Assembly (NCBI GenBank): GCA_021324415.1 | Contig: JAJPJF010000279.1 | Location: 1 to 36,880 of the forward strand | Length of the DNA: 36,880 bases | Source of the DNA: Nostocales cyanobacterium Centralia_MAG_434 | GTDB lineage: Bacteria; Cyanobacteriota; Cyanobacteriia; Cyanobacteriales; Nostocaceae | Direction: 5' to 3' | Part shown: positions 8,744 through 17,494 of the stretch, one piece after another | How positions within the stretch are numbered: position 1 is the first letter of the stretch | Layout: each line of letters begins with the position of its first letter | The notes under the pieces: model-generated | Databases searched by the model: none | What the model was told of the DNA's origin: nothing | The model's input: the letters and a program-made list of their open reading frames with translations, nothing else | Program-made: the position numbers and the translations under genes

Positions 8744-11536
8744 TCACCTTGATTCTGAAGTTTCTACGCGGAAGCGTTCAACAGAAGCGATTAAGTCACG
8801 AGACACCCCAACTAAATGCTGTAAAGCACCGGATACTCGCTGTGCTTCTTGAGAGGTTTCTTGCGCTGTTAGTTCTACTGATTGCATCACCTGAGCTACA
8901 GCTCGTGAAGTTTCTGTTTGTTCCACTGTATCAGAAGTGATGGAGCGTACTAAAATGTCAATACGCTTGGCCACCTGAATAATATCTTCTAGCGATCGCT
9001 TAGCTTCTTCTGCTAATTTCGTACCTTGAATGACCTGTTGTGTTCCTTCCTCCATAGCAGTCATCACAGAGCCTGTTTCACTCTGAATTTGCATCACAAT
9101 TTGTTCAATTTCCTTCAATGATTTGGCAGATTTGTCTGCTAACTGGCGCACTTCATCTGCAACAATTGCAAAGCCTCGTCCTGCTTCTCCAGCCCGTGCC
9201 GCCTCAATGCTAGCATTGAGTGCTAACAAATTAGTCCTAGAAGCAATCTGAGAAATGAGGGCCACGATTTTAGAAATTTCTTGGGATGATTCTGCTAATC
9301 GTTTCACTTTCCGTGTGGTTTCGGCAACAGTTTCGCGAATTTCTAAAATTCCCGCCACCGTATTTTCTACCGCATCACCACCTTTGAGAGCAATCTCCCT
9401 AGCGTCACGGGCTACAGCTTCTGCTTCGCGTGCTGCTTCTGCTACCCGTTGTATCGAATCAGTCATCACTTGTACAGATGAAAGTGTAACTGCTAACTCT
9501 TCTGCTTGTCGCAGGGCATCACTTGATAATGCTGTAGCAAAGGTTTCTGAATTTGTTGCCCCTTTAGTCACTTCTCGTGCTGCGACTTTCACCTGTTGCA
9601 CAATATCTCGTAAATTTTGGATTGTCAGATTGAAAGCATCAGCAACCGCTCCCAGAACATCGGCTGTTACCTCAGCTTGTACTGTTAAATCGCCTCTGGC
9701 AGCGCCTTCCACATCATCTAATAGGCGAATCACCTGACGTTGTAGGTTTTCTTTAGCTTCCTCCTGTTCTTGAGCTTTGCGTGTTGCTTCATTTGTTGTT
9801 GCGAAAATAACACGAGTCATCTCATTGAAGCCAGTAGCTAATTGTCCAAATTCATCTTCTGAATAGACTGTGGCTTGGACATTCAGATTTCCTTGACGCA
9901 CAGCTTCAAATTGAGATTGCAGATCTTTTGTTGTGCGACGAATTTGCCTGAAGGCAAAGTTACCCATCAAGCCTGTGGTGACAAAACCAGCAATTCCTGC
10001 GGCTAGTGTCATTGCCCAGCCTGTGTTGCGTACTGACTCACGTTGCTGGGGTGGAGAAAAGTTAGCAGTGACAAAGCTCACCGTGGCCACAACTATTGCC
10101 GAGACAATGCCTACAGTTCCAGCAATCAACCACTGTTTACGTTGTAGTGAAGCATTTTCCAATGGAGCAAGAAAGCCTTGCTCGACTGAGACTTGAGGTT
10201 CTATCTTCGCGACATCTGTTGGGACAAAGACTGGGATTGCTTCTTGTGAACCAGTCATACTAAATAGTTCTGCATCGCGATCGCTACTCATGGCACTGCT
10301 TGCTGCTGTATTTCCTACACTCTTCAAGACTTGGCCGCTTGTGGTATTTTTTGAACTAGAATGCGACTGAGAACTACCAAAAGTAGAGTCTTCCGTTATA
10401 TCAAATTTGGGAATGTTACCTAAATCATCAAACTCATCAAAGTCATCTAAAAAGTCTATATTATTACTCTCAAATGTTTCTAAGTTAAAGCTTTCGCTAC
10501 TTTCAAAGTAATTTTGGTCTTTTCTAGAACTTAAGTTACTCTGCTTTTCTTCTGCAGAAACTTCTAAAGATATCCTTTGGTTAGAAAGTTCTTTGTAGTT
10601 CTCCGCATCAGGAGTTGCTCTTTGGATTTCTATAGTTGCTTCTAGAATTTGTAGTGAGGATGTCTCCTCCGGTAATAGAACATTTTGTAGGTGAGAATTT
10701 TCTAGGTTACTGGAATGAGTCGTCTGGGAATTTTCATCTGTTTGTAAAGTTTTTTCCTCAAACCTAAAGGGAATATTATCATTATTTTGATCTAGAAGAG
10801 ATTCCTCTTTTAAGGACGTTGCCTGATTTTTGCTTAGCAGAAATGGTGAATTGCTGCTATCATCTTGAGAATATACTAAGTTGCTATTTACCTCAAAGTT
10901 TTCAAATTTTAATTGTGATAGATCCTCTTGCCAAAAAGCAGATAATTCAAATTCTGAGTGTTCTTCATTGTTATTGTTTGTATTCTCTTCAAAAATACCT
11001 ACTTGATGAAATCCAAAAGGATCTTCAACAACATTTCCTGTGACCTTTGATTTTGCTTCAGACACAGTATCTATGGTGACTTCAAACGGACTAATTGATT
11101 TCACCTTTTCTACTTCATCAATGGAGGATTTGAAATCAAGATTCTCATGAACTTCTTCTCTATCCTCTAATTTTTCTAGATCTTTTTTTCCTATAGTTTC
11201 GGTCAAGTGTGAAGGCTTTAGTTGAGCATGCTCATCTACTTCAGTAGCTTCAATAGCTTGTGTTTGGTATTTGCTGATGTTTTCCAGACCATTATTAGCA
11301 AAATCAATGATTTCTGAATCATCAGTCAATGCTAATACCTTTTGATATTCTTCTTTTGCAATGTCATACTGTTGCAAAACATAGTATATGTGACCCCGTA
11401 GTAAATGAGTATTAGGGTCATTGGGTAAAGAAACTACAGCCTGGTTAATCAGTGTAGCTGCTTGTTCATAGTTCCTTTGTACATATGCTTTGTATGCTTG
11501 CTGATATGTCTGTTCGTCATCTATCGTTGCTGCCAT
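8744..11536 (-). CDS. hmpD: HmpD: TPR-containing membrane methyl-accepting chemotaxis protein
   Basis: A 930-residue receptor (PilJ-like). I start it at the ATG giving MAATIDDEQ because GGGAGGCAGG sits 2-12 bases upstream. A further upstream in-frame TTG lacks such a site and would overlap hmpC. The order is: two TPR-like helical hairpins (residues 8-75); a long acidic low-complexity linker (about 90-460); two transmembrane helices (about 468-493 and 503-528) separated by only about ten residues; HAMP after TM2, with a second HAMP-like stretch at about 610-660; and an MCP signalling domain to the C-terminus with the hairpin tip [20 protein letters not shown] near 767-790. With almost no periplasmic loop, the input must be cytoplasmic or membrane-borne (inference). 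It would form arrays with HmpC and HmpE. In N. punctiforme the orthologue is required for hormogonium gliding. Confidence 0.93.
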   Translation of the reverse strand: MAATIDDEQTYQQAYKAYVQRNYEQAATLINQAVVSLPNDPNTHLLRGHIYYVLQQYDIAKEEYQKVLALTDDSEIIDFANNGLENISKYQTQAIEATEVDEHAQLKPSHLTETIGKKDLEKLEDREEVHENLDFKSSIDEVEKVKSISPFEVTIDTVSEAKSKVTGNVVEDPFGFHQVGIFEENTNNNNEEHSEFELSAFWQEDLSQLKFENFEVNSNLVYSQDDSSNSPFLLSKNQATSLKEESLLDQNNDNIPFRFEEKTLQTDENSQTTHSSNLENSHLQNVLLPEETSSLQILEATIEIQRATPDAENYKELSNQRISLEVSAEEKQSNLSSRKDQNYFESSESFNLETFESNNIDFLDDFDEFDDLGNIPKFDITEDSTFGSSQSHSSSKNTTSGQVLKSVGNTAASSAMSSDRDAELFSMTGSQEAIPVFVPTDVAKIEPQVSVEQGFLAPLENASLQRKQWLIAGTVGIVSAIVVATVSFVTANFSPPQQRESVRNTGWAMTLAAGIAGFVTTGLMGNFAFRQIRRTTKDLQSQFEAVRQGNLNVQATVYSEDEFGQLATGFNEMTRVIFATTNEATRKAQEQEEAKENLQRQVIRLLDDVEGAARGDLTVQAEVTADVLGAVADAFNLTIQNLRDIVQQVKVAAREVTKGATNSETFATALSSDALRQAEELAVTLSSVQVMTDSIQRVAEAAREAEAVARDAREIALKGGDAVENTVAGILEIRETVAETTRKVKRLAESSQEISKIVALISQIASRTNLLALNASIEAARAGEAGRGFAIVADEVRQLADKSAKSLKEIEQIVMQIQSETGSVMTAMEEGTQQVIQGTKLAEEAKRSLEDIIQVAKRIDILVRSITSDTVEQTETSRAVAQVMQSVELTAQETSQEAQRVSGALQHLVGVSRDLIASVERFRVETSESR

Positions 11537-11552
11537 TTCCTGCCTCCCAATT

Positions 11553-12083
11553 TTATCCTGCCCATCTTGCACTCCGTAAAATTGCTGTTTGATCAAGCAG
11601 TCGCAGACACTGATTTTTTTGAGTATCTATTAACCACTCTCCTCGCAAAAAAGGGGCCATAGCATCTGGCACATGAGTTAATGCCATGAGATACTTCACA
11701 TCTAGCCAGTCCATACCACCAATTTCCTCCACTGCCAAGCCCACTATTGTGTCTTGCTCCTCAACCGCAATGACTGAAATTTCTGCTCGATCCGTGTTTA
11801 AAGCAGTTGCTTCTCCCAAAAATTGACCCAAATCTGCCACCCAAATAACTCGACCTCGTAAATTTAGAGTACCCAAAAGTAAAGGGGAAGCATTAGGAAT
11901 AGGGGTGATTCTATCTGGACTTAGTTCAATGACCTCTCGAATACCTGTAGCTAAAAGTGCAAACTCCTGATTTGAGGGAATGAAAAACCTTAAATATAAC
12001 TCCCCTTCCGGACTTTCTACTCGCAGTTCTGGACGGAAGTGGTCTTGGCCACTACCTCCTAAAAAGTCTGGTTTACTAACCAT
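11553..12083 (-). CDS. hmpC: HmpC: CheW-type adaptor protein
   Basis: A 176-residue single-domain CheW-like protein that couples the receptor HmpD to the kinase HmpE. Visible family features are [33 protein letters not shown] and the following [12 protein letters not shown], then a [14 protein letters not shown] strand. These are the typical CheW beta-barrel segments. The N-terminal 25 residues are an extra leader not needed for the fold. The stop of this gene is 16 bases before the hmpD ATG and its own ATG is 13 bases after the hmpB stop, so co-transcription and probable translational coupling are clear. Nothing in the domain looks damaged. Confidence 0.93.
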   Translation of the reverse strand: MVSKPDFLGGSGQDHFRPELRVESPEGELYLRFFIPSNQEFALLATGIREVIELSPDRITPIPNASPLLLGTLNLRGRVIWVADLGQFLGEATALNTDRAEISVIAVEEQDTIVGLAVEEIGGMDWLDVKYLMALTHVPDAMAPFLRGEWLIDTQKNQCLRLLDQTAILRSARWAG

Positions 12084-12096
12084 TTGATATTCATCC

Positions 12097-12462
12097 TTAT
12101 CCTCGCAGCAGTTGTTTAACTGTTCCTACCAACTCGGTAGGTTGAAAAGGCTTTGCTATGTATGCGTCTGCACCCTGCTTCATTCCCCAGTAACGATCAA
12201 ATTCTTCTCCTTTGGATGAACACATGACGACTGGGACGTTTTGAGTTTTTGGATCGGACTTTAACCGACGGCAAACTTCATAGCCGTTCATTCGGGGCAT
12301 GACAATATCCAGTACCACTAAATCGGGAGGTTCGGTTTGCATTGCTTCCAACGCTTCTACTCCATCGCTGGCATGGGTGACGGTTAAACCACTTGCTTTC
12401 AGGAGGTCTGTAATCATCTCCCTTTGAGCAATACTGTCTTCCACAATCAGAACTATACTCAT
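12097..12462 (-). CDS. hmpB: HmpB: stand-alone CheY-like response regulator
   Basis: A 121-residue single receiver domain (PilH/CheY type). All catalytic positions are present: Glu8-Asp9 acidic pair (VEDS), phospho-acceptor Asp52 (LDIVMP), Ser82/83 and Lys104 (AKPF). It should therefore accept phosphate from HmpE. It is the only free-standing, chemically intact receiver in the operon, which matters because the HmpA receiver is not intact. A GGAGG lies about 15 bases before the ATG, a little far but the best candidate. A 411-base gap separates it from hmpA, so hmpB-hmpE could also have their own promoter. Confidence 0.95.
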   Translation of the reverse strand: MSIVLIVEDSIAQREMITDLLKASGLTVTHASDGVEALEAMQTEPPDLVVLDIVMPRMNGYEVCRRLKSDPKTQNVPVVMCSSKGEEFDRYWGMKQGADAYIAKPFQPTELVGTVKQLLRG

Positions 12463-12873
12463 AAAATGTCTATATACCTCCTGATGTAGACGTTTCTATC
12501 TAAAACATTCCCTATTTTCCTCGCAAGCACTTACTGTATAAATTAATTCTATTCCTTCATGAAGTTGCTAGTTAATGAGATTTTACTGAGGCTAGTTGAT
12601 TCTGTGATAATATTTTTTACCTCATCTTTGCTTGGATTAACAAGTCTTACAGCATTTTTCAACTAAATTAGAGGCAAACCGACCATGTACCCCTACATTG
12701 ATGTTGTATTCCATTAAGAGGCGAAGTGCTAAGTGGGTTGATAAAACACATCTTTGGTTTGTAGTTGAGATATAACGCTAAAGCACTACTACAAGCCTAA
12801 TTCCGAGATTTTATATTTCTTTACATATTTTTTTTATTTTCACGCACTTAAGCTTATATGTCTTGTTTTTATC
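12463..12873. other. Long AT-rich gap between hmpA and hmpB
   Basis: 411 bases without an ORF I can support. It is AT-rich, and I found no strong hairpin with a T-run or clear inverted repeat. Its length is odd inside an otherwise tight operon and leaves room for a second promoter for hmpB-E or for a small RNA. No element here can be assigned with confidence. Confidence 0.4.
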
Positions 12874-14076
12874 CTATACAACACTGCAGTTGAGATATTT
12901 CTCTACTAGTATGAGTAATTCAGTATACCCAAATGGCTTGGTTAAATAATCTGTTGCTCCTGCTATTCTGGCTTTTGTTTGCTCAATAAACGAACTTTTA
13001 TCAGTGAGTACAATAATTGGTATCAGCCGAAACGCTGTAGATTGCCTCAGCATTGCACAAATCTCATACCCGTCTAATTCCGACACAGCTACATTGCATA
13101 AAATCAAATCAGGCTTAAGCCGAAACACAAGACCAAGCGCCTCTAACGGATTGTTCAGAATGATCGCCTCATAGCCTTGTCGTTGCAAAATAGAATTTAC
13201 AGTTTCACAGAAACTCTTTCCTTCGTCAATACAAACTATACGCATCTTTCGGCGTCCTGACTGGTTCAGTTCACTTTCTTGTTTGTATGATTGAGACTTA
13301 GATGTTGCTGAATATACCAGTTGTATCCAACCATGTTGCGCGTATGGATATATTGCCTTAGCAACAGTCAAAATATCCTGATTGAGACGACGAGCTAGTT
13401 GACGTAGGGATGTTTTCTCATCAGCCCAATGCTTTAGCCTATCCAATGTTACTGGTGGTAGTGAGGTGCGTAATCCAGTTATATCAGTGATTACTGGAAA
13501 TTGATCGGCAGATTTGATCTCTGGATAAAGCCGTTTCCACTGCTGCACCTGTTTGAGAATTCTCGTGAGGGTAGGTGTTATTTGCAAGGTCGTTAATTGT
13601 GGCACAAGCGTTGAACCTTGCTTGAATATGAAGCTACCTTGGCGTAGACTCAGCAGATCAAAAATAGTTTCGTACACTGCTCTATGAATGATACTACGAG
13701 CCTGTGTTGAACTAACGATATTCTGTCCCAAAAGCAGCCACAAATAGCCGTACTCTGGTTCATTCAGTGATGCTAAGGAGACTAATTGCATCTCATCGAG
13801 TTGTACTTTGACCCCGTAGTGATGGAGATAATCACTTAGTCGAGATAAATTACTCTCACCATCACTGGCATAGATAATTTGACCATTGAGAAAAAAAACA
13901 ATCCAAGATTGCTGTTTCCAGTTATAAAAAGTTTCAGATCTAAGGACCTCTTCTATACCAGACTGATTGTGATGGGAAATGCTGTGAGCTTGGACAAATA
14001 GTAGTCCAGTCTGTTGCCCTACCTCAATCAATTGCAGGATACTGCGAATATCAATTTCATCTAAATTTCCCTGCAT
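12874..14076 (-). CDS. hmpA: HmpA: PatA-like regulator, PATAN (DUF4388) plus atypical receiver
   Basis: First gene of the operon, 400 residues. The N-terminus (MQGNLDEIDIRSILQLIEVG and following) is the PATAN/DUF4388 domain, with LNGQIIYA at about 63-70 and a helical region to about 260. Residues about 278-398 form a receiver: acidic pair Asp284-Glu285, Thr358 and Lys380 (TKPF) are kept. The phospho-acceptor position reads LILCNVAVSELDGYE, so Asn328 replaces Asp, and the usual M-P after it is V-S. The codon is AAT on the coding strand. PatA-like proteins with this layout include PatA, PixG/TaxP1 and PilG-type regulators. Without Asp328, phosphoryl transfer is not expected, so the domain may dock with partners regardless of kinase state (inference). 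The start ATG is well placed with no longer alternative. Confidence 0.9.
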   Translation of the reverse strand: MQGNLDEIDIRSILQLIEVGQQTGLLFVQAHSISHHNQSGIEEVLRSETFYNWKQQSWIVFFLNGQIIYASDGESNLSRLSDYLHHYGVKVQLDEMQLVSLASLNEPEYGYLWLLLGQNIVSSTQARSIIHRAVYETIFDLLSLRQGSFIFKQGSTLVPQLTTLQITPTLTRILKQVQQWKRLYPEIKSADQFPVITDITGLRTSLPPVTLDRLKHWADEKTSLRQLARRLNQDILTVAKAIYPYAQHGWIQLVYSATSKSQSYKQESELNQSGRRKMRIVCIDEGKSFCETVNSILQRQGYEAIILNNPLEALGLVFRLKPDLILCNVAVSELDGYEICAMLRQSTAFRLIPIIVLTDKSSFIEQTKARIAGATDYLTKPFGYTELLILVEKYLNCSVV

Positions 14077-14489
14077 TTGGGTAGAAAGTGCTCCTTATTA
14101 TCCCTGTTATATTCTTCGTTTATTGTGCCCTTTGGTTTTTCAATGCTACCAACCGAGTCAAAAAGCACCAGATGAGGAAGATATTGAAAAATATAAATTT
14201 TAAATTCTTTTTATATACTTCACCTAATAGCGTGATAATACGGTAGTCATTGTGATGAATAGTCAGTACAAAATATAAAAATGCAACAATTTGATTGTGT
14301 TGCATGAATGTTCATACAAATTCTCTAGAATGATTGAGAATAACGGGATGGCATTCGATATATCAGAATATATAGTTATTTTCACGTTGTTTGTCTTGTT
14401 TCCCTTTAAGGTCACATCAGGCAAATAGTAACTGTATTTTAAGTATAAATGAGAACATTATTATTAAGTGCATCAAAAGGACAAAGGGT
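14077..14489. promoter_or_regulatory. Divergent hmpA-hmpF control region with inverted repeats
   Basis: 413 bases separate the two divergent starts. Two abutting inverted repeats stand out: ATGCAACA (14281-14288) with TGTTGCAT (14298-14305), perfect 8-bp arms around nine bases; then ATGAA-TG-TTCAT (14304-14315). Together they form a symmetric block placed between the promoters expected for both genes, as a shared operator or recombination-free palindrome would be. I could not pick out convincing -35/-10 pairs. In N. punctiforme, hmp genes are under hormogonium sigma factors, so non-canonical promoters would not be surprising. Confidence 0.5.
14281..14315. promoter_or_regulatory. Paired inverted repeats, candidate operator
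   Basis: The perfect pair ATGCAACA/TGTTGCAT (spacer 9) shares its last two bases with the palindrome ATGAATGTTCAT. It is about 205 bases upstream of hmpA and about 175 upstream of hmpF. No T-run follows in either direction, so a terminator is unlikely; protein binding or a regulatory RNA stem is more plausible. Confidence 0.45.
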
Positions 14490-16250
14490 GTGCTATATCT
14501 AGCGGAAGTACAAAAACAAAAAGTCGGCTTACTAGGTGGTGGAAGTAAAACTGAACTGAAACTGTTAGCTTGTCAGCGAACCGACCAAAGTTGGAGTACA
14601 GTCTCGGAAGAGGTGATGAGTGCTGAAGAAGCCAGTAAGTTAAATGATGGAACGCTTGTACTTGTTGAACTCAATCAAAATCGTCAAGTGCAACGGATTC
14701 AGGAAGCGGGTCGTCCACTAGTCAATATCTTGCAAAATTTTTCTCGTCAGTTAGAGAAGTTTAAGCTCAAAGAAGAAGAGATTGACCAGTGGAAGCAATC
14801 ACTGACATTCCAAGCGCAAGAGCTAAATCGTCGTGAAATGGATATGGAAGCACGTTGGGAACAACTGCAGCAAAGAGAGGATGAGTTTCAACATTTGGAA
14901 GCCCACAAGCAGGAAGTAGAAACATCTTATAAGGAAATTTCACGACAGCAAGAAGAAATAGAACGCAACCGCAAGGAACTAGAAGGAGCGTGGGAGCATG
15001 TACGAGGTGAACAGCTTCGTCTAGAGGATCACAAAGCTCAGTCTCACCAGGGGATGCTATTGGATCAAGAGCAAACTCAAATGTTGAGTGAATCACTTGA
15101 CTTGGTCTCCAATAGTGTTCCTTCTACAAAAAAAGTGCAAGAATACTTGAACCTTGCCTTTGAAATAGCAGAAAAGCAACAAGTTCTCCTTAACCCTCAC
15201 TGGCAACAACTAGAACAGCAAAGAACAACTGTTAACCAGCAACAGCTAGAGGTTGACCAAATAGCGCAACATTTTGTTAATATCCAAGACGAGTGGCAGC
15301 AATCTCAAAATTCTCTAGGGCAGCAAGCTGCAGAGATAAAGGTCAATACAGCCATTCTTAATAGTAAGCAAGAGTATGCACGGATGCTGAAAGAGCATTT
15401 GCAAGCCCAGGACAAATTATACGAGCAACTACAATCCTTGGCTGTCATGTCTTGCAATGTCATTCTTAACCAACCAGTTGATGTCGCAACGTTAGAAAAT
15501 ATGCCTCTAGAAGAACTACAAAAAATAGTGCAAGACTTGCAAAGCAAATTGGGTATTGACTCTAGCTTTGTTCACGATCAGGAGCAAGAACTGAAATACA
15601 AGCAGGCAATTATTGAAGAACTACAGCAAAGGATTTACCAAGTTTCTGAGTCAGAAAAGAGCAAATTAGAAGCTGAACTAGCAGAGGAGAAAGACTTATA
15701 CCAAATGCTCAACAAAACCTTGGTAGGACAACGCCGTAGTTTGTTAGAACGGCAAGAACTCCTCAGGCAACACCAAATGGTATTGTTCAAACGTCAAGGT
15801 CATACTCCTAACCATGAACAGGATAATCAAAATATTGCTTTCAGTCCACTGCTAGCGCAAATTGAACAAGAGAGAAAACAACAGTCTGAAGAACTGCAAA
15901 ACCTCGAACGAGAAATTGAGCAGATACATGCCAGCCTTGAGCAAGCACAAAGAATGATTGAGGAACAAACCCACCACCAGGAAATGAAGCGTCAAGAACT
16001 ACAAACTATGGAGGAAAACTTGCGATCACGGCAAACAACCATAGCAGAATCTCTGGGTCGGGTTAATCTATACCAAGAAGCATTACAACCACTTCAAGAT
16101 AGCTTGGATGCACTAAAGCAAAAACTACAAAGCATTGCAGAAGCATTAGCTCAGGTGCAAGAAACTGGAGATTATCACCTCCAAGCCATTACTCGAATAC
16201 GCCACATTCTCCAAGATTTGATATCTCAACCCCAATTGCTAGCGTCATAA
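14490..16250 (+). CDS. hmpF: HmpF: long coiled-coil regulator of type IV pilus polarity
   Basis: A 586-residue cytoplasmic protein. I start it at the GTG giving VLYLAEVQKQKVGLLGGG, because the conserved N-terminal domain (to about residue 85, with LKLLACQRTDQSW) begins there and AAAGGACAAAGG precedes it. The frame is open 33 codons further upstream to a TTG, but that part looks like non-coding DNA. From about residue 90 to 560 almost the whole chain is Gln/Glu/Leu-rich heptads predicted to form coiled coils. The position, divergent from hmpA, and the architecture match HmpF of N. punctiforme. HmpF localises to the leading poles of cells, is needed for pilus activity and responds to the hmp chemosensory proteins. 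It converges with tilS, leaving 19 bases between stops. Confidence 0.82.
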   Translation: MLYLAEVQKQKVGLLGGGSKTELKLLACQRTDQSWSTVSEEVMSAEEASKLNDGTLVLVELNQNRQVQRIQEAGRPLVNILQNFSRQLEKFKLKEEEIDQWKQSLTFQAQELNRREMDMEARWEQLQQREDEFQHLEAHKQEVETSYKEISRQQEEIERNRKELEGAWEHVRGEQLRLEDHKAQSHQGMLLDQEQTQMLSESLDLVSNSVPSTKKVQEYLNLAFEIAEKQQVLLNPHWQQLEQQRTTVNQQQLEVDQIAQHFVNIQDEWQQSQNSLGQQAAEIKVNTAILNSKQEYARMLKEHLQAQDKLYEQLQSLAVMSCNVILNQPVDVATLENMPLEELQKIVQDLQSKLGIDSSFVHDQEQELKYKQAIIEELQQRIYQVSESEKSKLEAELAEEKDLYQMLNKTLVGQRRSLLERQELLRQHQMVLFKRQGHTPNHEQDNQNIAFSPLLAQIEQERKQQSEELQNLEREIEQIHASLEQAQRMIEEQTHHQEMKRQELQTMEENLRSRQTTIAESLGRVNLYQEALQPLQDSLDALKQKLQSIAEALAQVQETGDYHLQAITRIRHILQDLISQPQLLAS

Positions 16251-16269
16251 ATTTGGCATAAGGTTAGTT

Positions 16270-17241
16270 TTAAACTATTAGCAATACAATCCAATCACCT
16301 TCAACATGAGCGATCGCACCACCAGGAAATGGATCAGTTTGTGAGCGGTTTGGCGCTGTCACCAAAGCCGTGAGTTTTTCGATTTGCTCAAAACTCGGAG
16401 CAATCTCGAGTATTTCTTGTAACACCTGACGCATAACACGACGTTGTAAAGCAATTGGTGCTTTTTGTAATACGCGACGATTGAGGCGCAAAGAGACCCC
16501 ATTCATAGCTTCCTCCCTCAACTGCTGAGCAACGTGTTCTAAATATTCCACTTCCGCTTGTAGGAGTTCTGCCGTTTGGGCTAAGGCTGATTCGACTTGG
16601 GGGTTGAAATTTTCTTGTAAATATGGTAAGAGTTCTTGACGAATGCGGTTGCGAGCGTATTTCAAATCTTGATTAGTGGAATCTTCCCAAATTGGTAGCT
16701 GAAAATCTTGGCAAAATTGTCCTGTTTGGGTGCGAGTCAGTTCCAAAAGTGGGCGTACTAACACAACACCATCAATGAGTGGACGTTTCCAGCTTAGGGC
16801 TTGTAAACCATCTGCACCAGTGCCACGAATTAAGTTATAAAGTAGAGTTTCAGCGCGATCGCTTGCTGTATGACCTGTAATAACGCAATCATATTGATAT
16901 TCCCGAGCGATCTCACTTAAAGCTTGATAGCGCCACTGACGTGCAGCTGCTTCACTGTTTAAAGGTTCGTTGGCTGTTTGTAAAAAAAATGGGATTCCCC
17001 AACTTTTAGCTAGATTTTCTACGTGGTCAGCATTTGTCTGAGAGTCAGGACGCCAACGATGATCACAATGGGCGATCGCTAACTTCCATCCCCATTTTGG
17101 TTGTAAATCTGATAGTAACTTAATTAAACATAGAGAATCTTGTCCACCCGAGACCGCAACTAAGAGTTGCTGGTGGTGTTCAAATAATTGGCGTGAGCGG
17201 ATAGTGCCGTGTATTTTTGCATGGAGGGAAGTCCATACCAT
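16270..17241 (-). CDS. tilS: tRNA(Ile)-lysidine synthase
   Basis: A 323-residue ATP-dependent enzyme that turns cytidine 34 of tRNA-Ile(CAU) into lysidine, so the tRNA reads AUA. The PP-loop SGGQDS is at residues 31-36. The adenylation core continues with AIAHCDHRWRPDSQ, VITGHTASDRAETLLYNLIRGTG and ARNRIRQELLPYL, all family signatures. The ATG giving MVWTSLHAK is preferred over an in-frame TTG five codons upstream, because homologues begin with M-x-W-T. At about 320 residues it is the short cyanobacterial form, with a small C-terminal domain (from about 245) instead of the longer E. coli-type tail. The gene is essential in most bacteria. Confidence 0.95.
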   Translation of the reverse strand: MVWTSLHAKIHGTIRSRQLFEHHQQLLVAVSGGQDSLCLIKLLSDLQPKWGWKLAIAHCDHRWRPDSQTNADHVENLAKSWGIPFFLQTANEPLNSEAAARQWRYQALSEIAREYQYDCVITGHTASDRAETLLYNLIRGTGADGLQALSWKRPLIDGVVLVRPLLELTRTQTGQFCQDFQLPIWEDSTNQDLKYARNRIRQELLPYLQENFNPQVESALAQTAELLQAEVEYLEHVAQQLREEAMNGVSLRLNRRVLQKAPIALQRRVMRQVLQEILEIAPSFEQIEKLTALVTAPNRSQTDPFPGGAIAHVEGDWIVLLIV

Positions 17242-17378
17242 CTTGAATTTGGCCAAGTAATAGATATCTTGATTCTGGTAAAAGGTTGTTGTTGGTTACA
17301 TTTCAGTTTAAAGGGCGATCGCAGCATTTTCATAAAATTGCCACTAAACCTTCACATCGACTCGTTATCCTCACTATT

Positions 17379-17453
17379 AGCAAATGTTAAGTTTGCTCCT
17401 CTTACCACACTTACTGCTCTCTTATATGCTAGAAGGCAAGAGAGCATTTTTTT
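17379..17453 (+). ncRNA. Candidate small RNA or leader attenuator (hairpin, unpaired CU-rich segment, terminator)
   Basis: Between divergent tilS and the M16 gene lies a perfect stem AGCAAA/TTTGCT (17379-17397, loop of 7). Next come 17 unpaired bases, CCTCTTACCACACTTAC (17398-17414), and then a strong intrinsic terminator. This is the layout of the cyanobacterial Yfr1 RNA, whose unpaired core is ACUCCUCACAC. Here the core reads CUCCUCUUACCACAC, so it is not a clean match. Alternatively it is a transcription attenuator in the M16 5' leader, whose ATG follows 42 bases later. No clear promoter was found upstream. Confidence 0.4.
17415..17453 (+). terminator. Rho-independent terminator upstream of the M16 gene
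   Basis: Perfect 9-bp arms TGCTCTCTT (17415-17423) and AAGAGAGCA (17438-17446) are followed directly by seven T residues (17447-17453). The polarity fits plus-strand transcripts only. No annotated plus-strand gene ends just upstream (tilS is on the other strand), which is why a short transcript or leader must be assumed. Confidence 0.75.
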
Positions 17454-17494
17454 ATATAGTAGATATCTACGCTGAATTTCTTCTGAAACCTATC

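Noticed and set aside
14391-14489. N-terminal 33-residue extension of HmpF from a TTG.
   Set aside because: Composition is like non-coding DNA. The conserved start (LYLAEVQKQK) follows the GTG at 14490, which has a purine-rich site before it.
17379-17453. Firm assignment as Yfr1.
   Set aside because: The unpaired core is not the invariant ACUCCUCACAC, so only architecture is shared; kept as a candidate.
17384-17494. N-terminal extension of the M16 protease from an earlier in-frame start.
   Set aside because: It would be translated across the terminator hairpin and T-run, and it precedes a normal signal peptide that begins at 17495.
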